Notes: generated by a model not told the origin, from the letters alone. Counted from the stretch's first letter, positions 8,915 to 17,628 are shown. The stretch: DNA of 64,000 nt from Actinacidiphila yanglinensis (GCF_900107965.1 NZ_FNVU01000028.1:52201-116200); one strand, 5' to 3'. Program-made: numbers and translations.

Positions 8915-9496
8915 TCAGGTCCGCGGGGCCGGGACCCGCAGGATGCGCAGGAGCGTCGAGGTGAGCGCCTCGCGCAGTTCGCCGTCGGTGAGGTCGGTCA
9001 GCTCGGAAAGGCACTCCGGAATGGTGAACACCGCGTTGTAGGCGAGCCGTTCGGCGCCGCTGGGCCGGTCGCCGTAGAGCAGTCCCAGGCCGCGTTCGTG
9101 CAGGACGGACGCCTCGCTCTTGTCCTTGACCGCGGGCCGCTCGGGGTCGGTGGACGCCATCACCATGTTCTGCCGGTGGGTGACGAGGAAGTCGACGAAG
9201 CCGTGCACCAGGTGCTCGGTCCTGGCCCGGCGGCTCCGGATGTGCTCCGCCTCGTCCAGCAGCGTGCCCACCCGCTCGATGCCGGGCAGCAGCGCCGCGT
9301 GCAGGATGTCGCTCTTCGCCCGGAAGTGGTAGTAGACGGCCGCCTTCGTCAGGCCCAGCTCGTCCGCGATCATCTGGAGCGAGGTGGCGCTGTAGCCGAG
9401 TTCCGCGAAGAGCCGCTGGGCCGTCTCGAGGATCAACTGCCGTGTCTGCTCGGCCTGCGCCGCGCGGCTGGTCAGGCCCTTGGCCGACGTCGCCAT
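8915..9496 (-). CDS. TetR-family transcriptional regulator of the adjacent MMPL exporter
   Basis: A 193-residue protein from ATG 9496, preceded by AGAGGGG. The N-terminal helix-turn-helix is canonical: TRQLILETAQRLFAELGYSA, SLQMIADELGLTKAAVYYHF, then RAKSDIL. The C-terminal half is the variable ligand-binding and dimerisation domain. It is divergent from a large MMPL transporter 316 bp away, the common arrangement for a repressor of an exporter. A perfect 30-bp palindrome (9562-9591) and a direct repeat (9669-9702) lie between the two starts and are the likely binding sites. The inducing ligand is unknown. Confidence 0.9.
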   Translation of the reverse strand: MATSAKGLTSRAAQAEQTRQLILETAQRLFAELGYSATSLQMIADELGLTKAAVYYHFRAKSDILHAALLPGIERVGTLLDEAEHIRSRRARTEHLVHGFVDFLVTHRQNMVMASTDPERPAVKDKSEASVLHERGLGLLYGDRPSGAERLAYNAVFTIPECLSELTDLTDGELREALTSTLLRILRVPAPRT

Positions 9497-9561
9497 GGCT
9501 GTGCCCCTCTTTCGTCCCCGTGACCCCGCAGCATACAAGTCGCCGGATGCACCGTCACCAG

Positions 9562-9591
9562 GTTCCACCGGCTGCTCCCGCCCGGTGGAAC
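9562..9591. promoter_or_regulatory. 30-bp palindrome, candidate TetR operator
   Basis: GTTCCACCGG and CCGGTGGAAC are perfect 10-bp arms separated by 10 bp. It is 65 bp upstream of the tetR start, in the leader or promoter region of that gene. The symmetry fits a dimeric TetR site and autoregulation. Confidence 0.5.
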
Positions 9592-9668
9592 GGTCTCCTC
9601 CGCACCCGGGGGAGGCCGCTCTCCGGAAGCCCGCCGCGAACGTCCTCGGAGTGCCCGCACAGGACTGC

Positions 9669-9702
9669 TTCACCTGCCAATGGAAGGTGATTCACCTGCC
9701 AA
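9669..9702. promoter_or_regulatory. Direct repeat with internal palindrome upstream of the MMPL promoter
   Basis: TTCACCTGCCAA occurs at 9669-9680 and again at 9691-9702, a 22-bp period or two helical turns. TCACCT and AGGTGA also form a 21-bp palindrome (9670-9690). It ends 15 bp before the -35 box of the MMPL promoter, so it is a second candidate regulator site. Confidence 0.45.
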
Positions 9703-9717
9703 CGGCAAGTCTTTCGC

Positions 9718-9746
9718 TTGACGAGCGGCTAGTGAAAGCCTAGCGT
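9718..9746 (+). promoter_or_regulatory. Promoter of the MMPL transporter gene
   Basis: TTGACG (9718-9723), exactly 17 bp, then TAGCGT (9741-9746). This is a near-consensus streptomycete housekeeping promoter pointing at the MMPL gene. Confidence 0.6.
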
Positions 9747-9812
9747 CGTCGAGCGGGACGGCAACTGCGGAGAGCAGCGGCCGGAGACACCGGAGACATG
9801 GGGAAGACGTAT

Positions 9813-12041
9813 ATGTCCAGCTATCTGTACCGGCTTGCCCGCTTCTGCTACCGGCGGCGGGTACGCGTCCTCGTCGTGTGGCTGGTGGCGGCGATCGCCG
9901 CCATCGCGATCGCCCAACTGAGTGGCGGCAAGACCAACGACAACTTCACGATCCCCGGCACCGAGGCGCAGAACGCGACCGACGTGCTGAAGGCCAAGCT
10001 CCCGGCGTTCAGCGGCGGACAGAGCACCATCGTCTTCGCGACGAAGAACGGCGCCAGGATCACCGCCCCCGCCACCCGCGCCGAGATCACCACGGCGATG
10101 AAGCGGATCAGGTCCGTGCCCCAGGTGTCGGCGGTCGTGGACCCGTACGCCTCGAAGCTGGTCTCCGCGGACGACCGGATCGCCCTCGGGCAGGTCCAGT
10201 GGTCCGCGCAGCCGGCGGACGTCAAGGACGCCAACCTCGACGCCGTGCAGGACGCGGTACAGCCGGTGAGGGCCGCCGGGGTGCAGGTCGAGTACAACGG
10301 CAGCGTCTATCCCGGCTGGCGGTTCGAGGTGTCCGAGGTGCCCGAACTCGTCGGCCTGGTGATCGCGTTCGGCATCCTGATGGTCACCTTCGGCGCGTTC
10401 GCCGCCGCGGGCATGCCGATCCTCGGCGCGATCATCGGGGTGGTCACCACCTTGATGGGCGTCACCGCGGTGGCCTCCGTCGTCACCATCGCCTCGGCCT
10501 CCACCACCGTCGCGCTGATGCTCGGCCTGTCCTGCGGCATCGACTACGGCCTGTTCATCCTGTCCCGGCACCGCGCCAACCTGCTGCGCGGCGTCCCACC
10601 GGAGGAGTCGGTGCCGCTGGCCATGGGCACCGCGGGCAGCTCCGTGGTCTTCGCCGCGCTCACCGTGATCATCGCGCTGTGCGGGCTGACCGTGGTCGGC
10701 ATCCCGTTCCTGACCGTGATGGGCGTGGCCGCCGCGTGCTCGGTCGCCGTGGCGCTGCTGATCGCGCTCACGCTGCTGCCGGCCCTGCTCGGCTTCGCCG
10801 GGCGCCGGGTCGCCCGCTTCAGCCGGCTGCCCAAGTTCGGCGCGCACGCCGAGCGGGTCGCCCGCCGCACCGCCGCCGACCCGGGCAGCACCGCGGGCGC
10901 GGGCTGGTCGCGGTTCGTCGTGCGCCACCGGGCGCTGGTCACCGTGGTCGGCGTGGTGCTGCTCGGCGTGCTGGCCATCCCCGCCGCGAGCATCGAGCTC
11001 GGCCTGCCGTCCGGCGCCTCCCAGTCGAAGGACAACACCCAGCGCAAGGCGTACGACCTGACCACCGAAGGCTTCGGCGCCGGGTTCAACGGCGCGCTGC
11101 TGATCGTCGCCCAGGACGTCTCCTCGCCGGCCGACACCGCGAGGATCGCCGCCGCTCTCGCCCGGCAGCCCGACGTCGTCAAGGTCACGCCGCTGGCCGG
11201 GCAGAACAACACCTCGCTGATCCGGGTGATCCCGAAGTCCGGCCCGAACGACCAGGCCACCCAGGACCTCGTGCACTCGCTGCGCGACAACCGCGCGGCC
11301 ATCGAGTCGGGCACCGGGGCGCACATCCTCGTCGGCGGCACCACCGCCTCCAACATCGACGTGTCGTCGAAGCTCTCCAGCGCGCTGCCGGTCTTCCTGA
11401 TCACGGTCGTCGGCCTGGCGTTCGTCCTGCTGACCTTCGCCTTCCGCACCATCCTGGTGCCGCTGAAGTCGATCGTCGGCTTCCTGCTGTCCATGGCAGC
11501 CGCGCTTGGCGCCCAGGTGGCGGTCTTCCAGTGGGGCTGGGGCCGGCACCTGCTGGGCATCACCCCGACCGAGACGATCAGCTTCCTGCCGATCATCATG
11601 CTCGCCATCATCTTCGGGCTGTCCAGCGACTACGAGGTGTTCGTCGTCTCCCGCATCAAGGAGGAGTTCACCCGGCACGGCGACGCCCGCAGGTCCGTGG
11701 AGCGCGGCACCGCGCTGTCGGCCCGGGTGGTGACCGCGGCCGCCCTGATCATGTTCTCGATCTTCGTGGCCTTCGCCTTCACCAACAACCCGACAATCCG
11801 GGCGATCGGCTTCAGCTTCGCGGTCGGCGTCTTCCTCGACGCCTTCGTGGTGCGCCTCACCCTGGTCCCGGCCGTGATGGCCCTCGTCGGCGCGCGGATC
11901 TGGTACCACCCGAAGTGGTTCGGCCGCTGGGTGCCGGACCCGGACATCGAGGGCCGCCGGCTCGAGGAGCAGCTGGCGGACGGCCGGTTCGGCGCGGACG
12001 CCGCGCAGGCCGTGGCGGACTCGAACGCAGTGGCGCGATAG
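9813..12041 (+). CDS. MMPL/RND-type membrane transporter
   Basis: About 742 residues from ATG 9813, with GGGGAAG 7 nt upstream; ATG 9798 is the longer alternative. The layout is duplicated RND: one N-terminal membrane helix after basic RRRVR, an extracytoplasmic loop, a block of five or six helices (residues ~170-340), then the same again with a second loop and C-terminal helix block. Proton-relay-type motifs are GIDYGLFILSRHR and SSDYEVFVVSRIKEEF. MMPL proteins export lipids, glycolipids or lipophilic drugs across the cytoplasmic membrane using the proton gradient. The divergent TetR gene suggests inducible export; the substrate cannot be told. Confidence 0.93.
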   Translation: MSSYLYRLARFCYRRRVRVLVVWLVAAIAAIAIAQLSGGKTNDNFTIPGTEAQNATDVLKAKLPAFSGGQSTIVFATKNGARITAPATRAEITTAMKRIRSVPQVSAVVDPYASKLVSADDRIALGQVQWSAQPADVKDANLDAVQDAVQPVRAAGVQVEYNGSVYPGWRFEVSEVPELVGLVIAFGILMVTFGAFAAAGMPILGAIIGVVTTLMGVTAVASVVTIASASTTVALMLGLSCGIDYGLFILSRHRANLLRGVPPEESVPLAMGTAGSSVVFAALTVIIALCGLTVVGIPFLTVMGVAAACSVAVALLIALTLLPALLGFAGRRVARFSRLPKFGAHAERVARRTAADPGSTAGAGWSRFVVRHRALVTVVGVVLLGVLAIPAASIELGLPSGASQSKDNTQRKAYDLTTEGFGAGFNGALLIVAQDVSSPADTARIAAALARQPDVVKVTPLAGQNNTSLIRVIPKSGPNDQATQDLVHSLRDNRAAIESGTGAHILVGGTTASNIDVSSKLSSALPVFLITVVGLAFVLLTFAFRTILVPLKSIVGFLLSMAAALGAQVAVFQWGWGRHLLGITPTETISFLPIIMLAIIFGLSSDYEVFVVSRIKEEFTRHGDARRSVERGTALSARVVTAAALIMFSIFVAFAFTNNPTIRAIGFSFAVGVFLDAFVVRLTLVPAVMALVGARIWYHPKWFGRWVPDPDIEGRRLEEQLADGRFGADAAQAVADSNAVAR

Positions 12042-12044
12042 CAG

Positions 12045-12083
12045 CGCAGGCGGCCGGAGCGGGATCCGCTCCGGCCGCCTGCG
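12045..12083. terminator. Strong bidirectional hairpin terminator
   Basis: CGCAGGCGGCCGGAGC and GCTCCGGCCGCCTGCG are perfect 16-bp arms; GG/CC extends the stem around a tiny GAT loop. It sits between the converging MMPL and sigma-factor genes. There is no U-run, as usual in Streptomyces. Confidence 0.75.
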
Positions 12084-12096
12084 GCGTCCGCCGGGG

Positions 12097-13023
12097 CTAG
12101 TCCTCGACCATCAGGCCGCGGCGCAGCCGGGCGAGGGTGCGGCTGAGGAGGCGGGAGACGTGCATCTGGGAGATGCCCAGCTCCTCGCCGATCTCGGACT
12201 GGGTGAGGTTGCCCACGAAGCGCAGCGACAGGATGGTGCGGTCGCGCACCGGCAGCTTGGCGATCAGCGGCTTCAGGGACTCGATGTACTCGACGCCCTC
12301 GAGGTCCTGGTCGTCGTAGCCGATCCGGTCGGCGAGCGCGCCCTCCGGGTCGTCCTCGGCCGGCTGGGCGTCCAGCGAGCTGGCGGTGTAGGCGTTGCTC
12401 GCCGCCATGCCCTCGATCACCTCGTCGTCGGGCAGGTCCAGCCGGTCGGCCAGCTCCCGCACGGTCGGCGTGCGGTCGAGCTGCTGGGCCAGCTCGTCGC
12501 CGGCCTTGGCCAGGTCCAGGCGCAGTTCCTGGAGCCGCCGCGGCACCCGCACCGACCAGGACGTGTCACGGAAGAACCGCTTGATCTCGCCGACGATGGT
12601 CGGCATCGCGAAGGTCGGGAACTCCACACCGCGGGAGAGCTCGAACCGGTCGATCGCCTTGATCAGGCCGATGGTGCCGACCTGGACGATGTCCTCCATC
12701 GGCTCGCTGCGGGTGCGGAACCGGGAGGCGGCGAACTTCACCAGCGCCAGGTTCAGCTCCACCAGCGTGTTGCGGACGTAGCTGTACTCGCCGGTGCCCT
12801 CCTCCAGGGACTGGAGGCGGCCGAAGAGCGTCTTGGACAGCGCTCGCGCGTCCACCGGGCCGATCTCGTCGTAGGGCGGGATCTCCGGCAGCCCCTCGGG
12901 TTCGAAGCCGGTGTGGGCCGGCGCGTACGTCCCCCCGCCGAGCGTCTCCTCCCACCGGGCGGGGACGTCCCCCTGCTGTTGCTCCTGCTCCTGCTCGTGT
13001 TCCGGGCCGAGCCGGGGTGTCAT
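12097..13023 (-). CDS. sigI: RNA polymerase sigma factor of the SigB/SigF/SigG group
   Basis: 308 residues from ATG 13023, with AGAGGGATG upstream; longer in-frame starts lack a ribosome site. After a Gln/Glu-rich N-terminus come region 2 (LVKFAASRFRTRSEPMEDIVQVGTIG and FELSRGVEFPTFAMPTIVGE), region 3 (RVPRRLQELRLDL) and region 4 (LTQSEIGEELGISQMHVSRLL). Group-3 stress/development sigma factors of this type are held by an HATPase anti-sigma and freed by a STAS protein; both partners are the next two genes, divergently placed. The setting next to hut resembles the S. coelicolor sigI locus, which is why I offer that symbol. The family is certain, the symbol is not. Confidence 0.85.
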   Translation of the reverse strand: MTPRLGPEHEQEQEQQQGDVPARWEETLGGGTYAPAHTGFEPEGLPEIPPYDEIGPVDARALSKTLFGRLQSLEEGTGEYSYVRNTLVELNLALVKFAASRFRTRSEPMEDIVQVGTIGLIKAIDRFELSRGVEFPTFAMPTIVGEIKRFFRDTSWSVRVPRRLQELRLDLAKAGDELAQQLDRTPTVRELADRLDLPDDEVIEGMAASNAYTASSLDAQPAEDDPEGALADRIGYDDQDLEGVEYIESLKPLIAKLPVRDRTILSLRFVGNLTQSEIGEELGISQMHVSRLLSRTLARLRRGLMVED

Positions 13024-13215
13024 GCGCTCATCCCTCTCTTGCGGCACGAGTGCCGTTCGTCTGCCGTACTTCAGCCCTACCCCCATCCGGAGGTGTCCCG
13101 CAAGTCCCGAGGGTTGCGCGATCGACTACCGCACGCACCTCGAAACGCGTAGGGTCGGGCTGGCGTCACCCGGGGGCGCAGGGTGTGTGACCAGGGACGC
13201 AGCGAGGGAGCGCAG

Positions 13216-13584
13216 ATGGACCACGAGGCGGTGGGCACCGCCGGTCTCGGCCGGCTGCACGTCGAGGTGGGGCAGCAGGGCGGCAGCACGGTTTTCACCC
13301 CGTCGGGAGAACTCGACCACCACACCGCCGACCTCCTCGCCGAGCCGATCGCCGCGGCCGTCGACGCGGGCGCGTCCCGTCTGGTGGTGGACTGCTCGGG
13401 CCTGGAGTTCTGCGACTCCACCGGGCTGAACGTCCTGCTCGGCGCGCGTCTGCGGGTCGAGGCGCTGGGCGGCGGGGTGCACCTGGCGGCCATGCGGCCG
13501 ACGGTCGCGCGGGTGTTCGAGATCACAGGCGCCGACGCGGTGTTCACCGTGCACGAAACGCTCGACCAGGCTCTCCAGGAGTAG
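13216..13584 (+). CDS. STAS-domain anti-sigma factor antagonist
   Basis: 122 residues from ATG 13216, with GGGAG upstream. A single STAS domain: beta strands TVFTPSGELDHHTAD and SRLVVDCSGLEFCDSTGLNVLLGARL. Ser68 in the CDSTGLN loop is the expected phosphorylation site for the partner kinase. Unphosphorylated, such proteins bind the anti-sigma factor and free the sigma factor. It is divergent from the sigma gene and 145 bp upstream of the HATPase gene, so the three form a compact partner-switching module. It resembles ArsI of the S. coelicolor sigma-I system. Confidence 0.9.
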   Translation: MDHEAVGTAGLGRLHVEVGQQGGSTVFTPSGELDHHTADLLAEPIAAAVDAGASRLVVDCSGLEFCDSTGLNVLLGARLRVEALGGGVHLAAMRPTVARVFEITGADAVFTVHETLDQALQE

Positions 13585-13729
13585 CCGGGTCAGGGGGACG
13601 GGGGCGAGGACGCATGAGCGGTATCAGCCGGACCCCGCGCGCATTGGTCGCGTGTGGGGCGTGTTCCCGGAGATCGACCGGGCAGAAGACAGGTCGGACC
13701 CAGCCGTACATCCGTGAGGTGAGGCCTTG

Positions 13730-14227
13730 ATGAGCACCACTCGGCCGTACGCCGCGGGTGACCAGGCGCCCGATGCGGGCGACGGCGAGAGCGAGCCGGA
13801 CGTGAATCTTCGGGCGCCGGAGCCGGTGCGGCGGCTGGCGCTTTCCGGGGAGAGCGGGATCGTTCCGCGGGCTCGCGACTTCACCCGTCAGGCGCTGCGC
13901 GACTGGGGCTGGCTGCCCGGGTCGACCGCCGACCGCAGGGCCGCCGCGGAGGACGTGCTGCTCGTCGTCTCCGAACTGGTCACCAACGCGTGCCTGCATG
14001 CCGGGGGCCCCGAGGAGCTCCGGCTGCTGCGCAACGGCAAGGCGGTGCGCCTGGAGGTCGTCGACGGCGCCAGCGGCGAGCCGGCGCCCCGCTCCCCGCA
14101 CCGCGCGGGCCGGCCCGGCGGCCACGGCATGTTCATCGTGCAGCGCCTGTGCCTGGACTGGGGCGTCATCCGTGACGGAGAGCGCCCGGGAAAGACCGTC
14201 TGGGCGGAGCTGGCCGCCCCGCAGTAG
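13730..14227 (+). CDS. HATPase_c anti-sigma factor / serine kinase
   Basis: 165 residues from ATG 13730; TTG 13727 lies directly before it, and GAGGTGAGG supplies the ribosome site. A stand-alone GHKL ATPase of the RsbW/SpoIIAB type: EDVLLVVSELVTNACLHAGG is the N-box and GRPGGHGMFIVQRLCLDWG the G2 box. It should bind the neighbouring sigma factor and phosphorylate the STAS antagonist. Some stand-alone streptomycete ATPases lack kinase partners, but the flanking STAS and sigma genes make partner switching the best reading. It resembles PrsI. The first ~40 residues are disordered and acidic. Confidence 0.85.
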   Translation: MSTTRPYAAGDQAPDAGDGESEPDVNLRAPEPVRRLALSGESGIVPRARDFTRQALRDWGWLPGSTADRRAAAEDVLLVVSELVTNACLHAGGPEELRLLRNGKAVRLEVVDGASGEPAPRSPHRAGRPGGHGMFIVQRLCLDWGVIRDGERPGKTVWAELAAPQ

Positions 14228-14245
14228 CCGGCCCGCGGGGAAACC

Positions 14246-14276
14246 GCCCGGGGCCGCCGATCGGGCGCCCCCGGGC
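14246..14276. terminator. Hairpin between converging genes
   Basis: GCCCGGGG (14246-14253) pairs with CCCCGGGC (14269-14276) across a GC-rich 15-nt centre. It lies between the HATPase and MocR stop codons and is a plausible shared terminator. Confidence 0.45.
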
Positions 14277-14279
14277 AGG

Positions 14280-15821
14280 CTACGGCCGCGTCAGCGCATT
14301 CACGAGGGCGTCCAGGGCGGCGGGATACGCCCCCTCCGCCGGAGTGCCGTAGCCGACGATCAGTCCCTGCGGGCGGTGCGCGCCGCCCTCGGGCCCGGCC
14401 GCCTCCTCGTGCCAGTGATCGCCGAGCGTGCCGACCGCCAGGTCCAGCCGCGCCGCCCGCCGGCGTACGTCCGCCTCCGCCAGCTCGCCCGCCGGCAGTG
14501 TCAGCACGGCGTGCAGCCCCGCCGCGATCCCGTCCAGGCCGTACGGCCCGCCCGCGCTGCCCGCCGCCCCCGTCCCGTACGCCCGCTCCAGCCGGGCCAC
14601 CAGCAGGTCGCGGCGCCGCCGGTAGCGGGACCGGCAGGCGCGCACGTGGCGGTCGTAGCCGTGGTCGCGGATCAGCTCGGCGAGGGCGAGCTGGCCCAGC
14701 GCGCCGGTGTGGAAGTCGGTGTGCAGCTTCTCCTCGGCGACCGGCCCGACCAGATGCGGCGGCAGCACCATCCAGCCCAGCCGCAACGCGGGCCCCAGCG
14801 TCTTCGAGGCGGTCCCGACGTACACCACGTGGTCGGGCGCGGTGCCCTGCAGGGCGCCCACCGGCTGGCGGTCGTAGCGGAACTCGCCGTCGTAGTCGTC
14901 CTCGACCACCAGGCCGCCGGACGCGCGCGCCCAGGCGGTCAGCGCGTGCCGGCGCGAGGGGTGCAGGGTCACCCCGGTCGGGTACTGGTGCGCGGGGGTC
15001 ACCACGACCGCGTCCACCGCGCCGGCGCCCGCGGCCAGTTCGTGGGTACGCGCGCCCCGCCCGTCCGTGGGCAGCGCGACCACCCGGCCGCCGGCCCGCC
15101 GCACCACGTCGCGGTGGAAGGGCAGCCCCGGGTCCTCCATGGCGACCGTGCGCGCCGCGACCCGCACCAGCAGCGCCAGCGCCTGGACGTAGCCCGAGGT
15201 GATGACGATCCGCCCGGGTTCCGCGACGACCCCGCGGGCGCGCCCCAGGTACTCCGCGAGGGCCGTCCGCAGCTCGATCCGGCCGCAGGGGTCGCCGTAG
15301 TCGTAGGCGGCCGAGGGAGCGGCCGCCAGGGCACGCCGGGTCGCCCTGACCCAGGCGGGCGCCGGGAAGGACGTCACGTCGGGGCTGCCGGGCCGCAGGT
15401 CGTGGCGGGGCGCCCTGGGCCGGTGCCCGCCGCCGGCGGGCGTCTGCGGGGGCGCGGGGCGGCCGGCGACCACGGTGCCCGAACCCTGCCGCGCGTCGAG
15501 GTACCCCTCCGCCACGAGCTGGTCGTAGGCGGCCTTGACGGTGCCGCGCGCCACCCCGGTGTCGGCGGCGAGCCGGCGGGTGGACGGCAGCCGCGCGCCC
15601 GGGGCGAGGCGGCCGTCGCGGACGGCGGCACGCAGCGCCCGCTCCAGGGCGGCGCGACGGCCGCCCTGCCCCGGGCCCGACGGCAGGTCGAGGTGCAGGT
15701 CCACCCCGGAGGTGCCCGGCGGCGCGGGCGATCCGGGCGGAGCGGGGGGAGCCTGGGACGTCGGGGACCCCGGGGGCTCCGGGGAGGTTCCGGGAGGCGA
15801 AGTGGGCCAGGAATCATGCAC
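14280..15821 (-). CDS. MocR-type regulator (GntR winged helix fused to aminotransferase domain)
   Basis: About 513 residues from GTG 15821, 8 nt after a TAAGAT -10 box, so probably translated from a leaderless mRNA. A Pro/Gly-rich N-terminus is followed by a GntR winged helix (ALERALRAAVRDGRLAPG, STRRLAADTGVARGTV, YLDARQGSGTVVAG). The rest is a fold-type I aminotransferase domain with VVTPAHQYPTGV, EDDYDGEFRYD and the PLP-lysine motif VGTASKTLGPALRLGW. MocR proteins use bound PLP or an amino-acid adduct to sense vitamin B6 or amine status. It shares a 46-bp divergent promoter region with an AhpD-like gene, its likely target. Confidence 0.88.
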   Translation of the reverse strand: MHDSWPTSPPGTSPEPPGSPTSQAPPAPPGSPAPPGTSGVDLHLDLPSGPGQGGRRAALERALRAAVRDGRLAPGARLPSTRRLAADTGVARGTVKAAYDQLVAEGYLDARQGSGTVVAGRPAPPQTPAGGGHRPRAPRHDLRPGSPDVTSFPAPAWVRATRRALAAAPSAAYDYGDPCGRIELRTALAEYLGRARGVVAEPGRIVITSGYVQALALLVRVAARTVAMEDPGLPFHRDVVRRAGGRVVALPTDGRGARTHELAAGAGAVDAVVVTPAHQYPTGVTLHPSRRHALTAWARASGGLVVEDDYDGEFRYDRQPVGALQGTAPDHVVYVGTASKTLGPALRLGWMVLPPHLVGPVAEEKLHTDFHTGALGQLALAELIRDHGYDRHVRACRSRYRRRRDLLVARLERAYGTGAAGSAGGPYGLDGIAAGLHAVLTLPAGELAEADVRRRAARLDLAVGTLGDHWHEEAAGPEGGAHRPQGLIVGYGTPAEGAYPAALDALVNALTRP

Positions 15822-15829
15822 GGAACTGG

Positions 15830-15861
15830 ATCTTATCCGCGGTCCACTCCGGCCGTAGGTT
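15830..15861. promoter_or_regulatory. Overlapping divergent leaderless promoters
   Basis: On the minus strand TAAGAT (15830-15835) lies 8 nt before the MocR GTG. On the plus strand TTATCC (15833-15838), 17 bp, then TAGGTT (15856-15861) ends 6 nt before the next ATG. The minus -10 and plus -35 overlap, so the two promoters should exclude each other and be easily governed by one bound regulator. Confidence 0.5.
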
Positions 15862-15867
15862 CCTCGT

Positions 15868-16389
15868 ATGAGCACTGACACCAGCACCGCACAGACCGCC
15901 GGGAACAGCGCGACCGCCGGGACCTCCCCTCACGTCGTGCCGCCCGTACGCTTCGCCGTCGACCGCCTCGCCCCGCACATCAACCGCGCGATGAACGCCC
16001 TGGACGCCGCCTCCCGCGAGGTCGGCCTGGAGGCCCCGCTGCTCGAACTCGTCCGCGCCCGCGCGTCCCAGCTCAACGGCTGCGCCTACTGCGTCGACAC
16101 CCACACCAAGGACGCCCGCAGTGGCGGCGAGAGCGAGCAGCGCCTGTACGCGCTGGCGGTCTGGCGGGAGACGCCGTTCTTCACCGCCCGCGAGCGGGCC
16201 GCCCTCGCCCTGACCGAGGCGGCCACCCGCCTCACCGACGGGCCCGTGCCCGACGCCGTCGTCGACGAGGCGGCGGAGCACTTCAACCCCACCGAACTCG
16301 CCGAACTGCTGTGGACGATCACGGTGATCAACGCCTGGAACCGGCTGGGCGCGGTGGCCCGCCCCTGGCCGCTGAACGTGAGCGCGTGA
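15868..16389 (+). CDS. Carboxymuconolactone decarboxylase-family / AhpD-like protein
   Basis: 173 residues from ATG 15868. The key motif LNGCAYCVDTHTKDAR carries the CxxC pair and downstream His of the AhpD/CMD fold, and the flanking helices (LLELVRARASQ; LYALAVWRETPFFTARERAALALTEA) fit. Members with this CxxC are usually peroxidatic or disulfide-reducing partners, not true lactone decarboxylases. It is controlled from a promoter shared with the divergent MocR gene and followed by a convergent dipeptidase gene. A redox role is likely, but the substrate is not known. Confidence 0.88.
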   Translation: MSTDTSTAQTAGNSATAGTSPHVVPPVRFAVDRLAPHINRAMNALDAASREVGLEAPLLELVRARASQLNGCAYCVDTHTKDARSGGESEQRLYALAVWRETPFFTARERAALALTEAATRLTDGPVPDAVVDEAAEHFNPTELAELLWTITVINAWNRLGAVARPWPLNVSA

Positions 16390-16440
16390 GTGCCTGAGGG
16401 GGCGCCAGAGGGGGCCTGAGTACGGGTGGCGGCGGGCGCC

Positions 16441-17628
16441 TCAGCCGTCGAGCTGCCCGATCGTCGCCGCCGACGGCCCCCGCTCGGCGCGCAGCGTCGT
16501 CGCCGCCGACTCCGCGTCGCGCAGCACCCGGACGGCGTTGTGCCAGGTGAGCTTGGCGATGTCGGCCTCGGACCAGGAGCGGTCCAGCAGTTCGGCCACG
16601 AGGAGGGGATAGCCGGACACGTCGGGCAGGTCGGCCGGGGTGAAGGCGGTGCCGTCGTAGTCGCCGCCGATGCCGATGTGGTCGATGCCGGCCACCGCGC
16701 GCATGTGGTCGAGGTGTTCGGCCACCGTGGCGGCCGTGGCGAGCGGGCGGGGGTGCACGGCCTCGAAGGCGTGCTGCACTGCCATGCCGGCCGGGGTGGT
16801 GTCCAGGGCGTGCAGGCCGTGGGCCCGCATGTTCGCGTCCGCCTCCAGGGTCCACTCGATGGCGGCCGGCAGGATGAACTTCGGCACGAAGGTCGCCATC
16901 GCCACGCCGCCGTTGGCCGGCAGCAGCGCGAGCACGTCGTCGGGGATGTTGCGTGGGTGGTCGCAGACCGCCCGGGCCGAGGAGTGCGAGAACAGCACCG
17001 GCGCCTGCGCCACCCGCAGCGCGTCGCGCATGGTGTCGGGGGAGACGTGCGAGAGGTCCACCAGCATGCCGAGCCGGTTCATCTCGCGGACCACCTCCTC
17101 GCCGAAGGCGGTCAGCCCGTGGGCAGCCGGCTCGTCGGTCGCGGAGTCCGCCCAGGGGGTGTTGCTGTTGTGGGTGAGCGTCATGTAGCGCACCCCCAGC
17201 TCGTACAGGGCGCGCAGCGCGGCCAGCGAGCAGTCGATGGAGTGCCCGCCCTCGGCCCCCATCAGGGACGCGATCCGGCCGGACGCGCGGGCCGCCTCCA
17301 TGTCGTCGGCGGTGGTCGCCAGCAGCAGGTCGGACGGGTGGCGCTCGGTCATCCTGCGCACCACGTCGACCTGTTCGAGGGTCGCGGTGAGCGCATCGCC
17401 GCCCTTGAGCGCGATCGACACGTACACCGACCAGAACTGCGCGCCCACCCCGCCGGCCCGCAGCCGCGGCAGGTCGGTGTGGGTGCGCGCGCTCTGGTCG
17501 GCGGCCAGGTCGAAACGGTCCAGGTCGTACGCGACCTGCTCGCGCAGCGCCCACGGGAGGTCGTTGTGGCCGTCCACCACGGGGTGGGCGGCGAGCAGTT
17601 CGCGGGCGCGGTCGAGGAGGCGGTCCAC
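16441..17628 (-). CDS. Membrane dipeptidase-like enzyme (peptidase M19)
   Basis: 395 residues from GTG 17628, with GGAG 10 nt upstream. A zinc TIM-barrel peptidase of the renal dipeptidase family. Metal ligands are visible in VVDGHNDLPWALRE (HxD), SLMGAEGGHSID (bridging Glu), VDLSHVSPDTM and SHSSARAVCDHPRN (His residues), and GIGGDYDGTAF (Asp). No signal peptide is present, so it is cytoplasmic. Likely substrates are dipeptides, including D-amino-acid-containing ones. It is co-directional with purE, but a 64-bp gap makes operon membership uncertain. Confidence 0.93.
   Translation of the reverse strand: MDRLLDRARELLAAHPVVDGHNDLPWALREQVAYDLDRFDLAADQSARTHTDLPRLRAGGVGAQFWSVYVSIALKGGDALTATLEQVDVVRRMTERHPSDLLLATTADDMEAARASGRIASLMGAEGGHSIDCSLAALRALYELGVRYMTLTHNSNTPWADSATDEPAAHGLTAFGEEVVREMNRLGMLVDLSHVSPDTMRDALRVAQAPVLFSHSSARAVCDHPRNIPDDVLALLPANGGVAMATFVPKFILPAAIEWTLEADANMRAHGLHALDTTPAGMAVQHAFEAVHPRPLATAATVAEHLDHMRAVAGIDHIGIGGDYDGTAFTPADLPDVSGYPLLVAELLDRSWSEADIAKLTWHNAVRVLRDAESAATTLRAERGPSAATIGQLDG

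Noticed and set aside
9729..11909. 726-codon open frame antisense to the MMPL gene
   Set aside because: Asp/Gly/His/Arg shadow with no domain; the MMPL reading has conserved RND motifs and helices.
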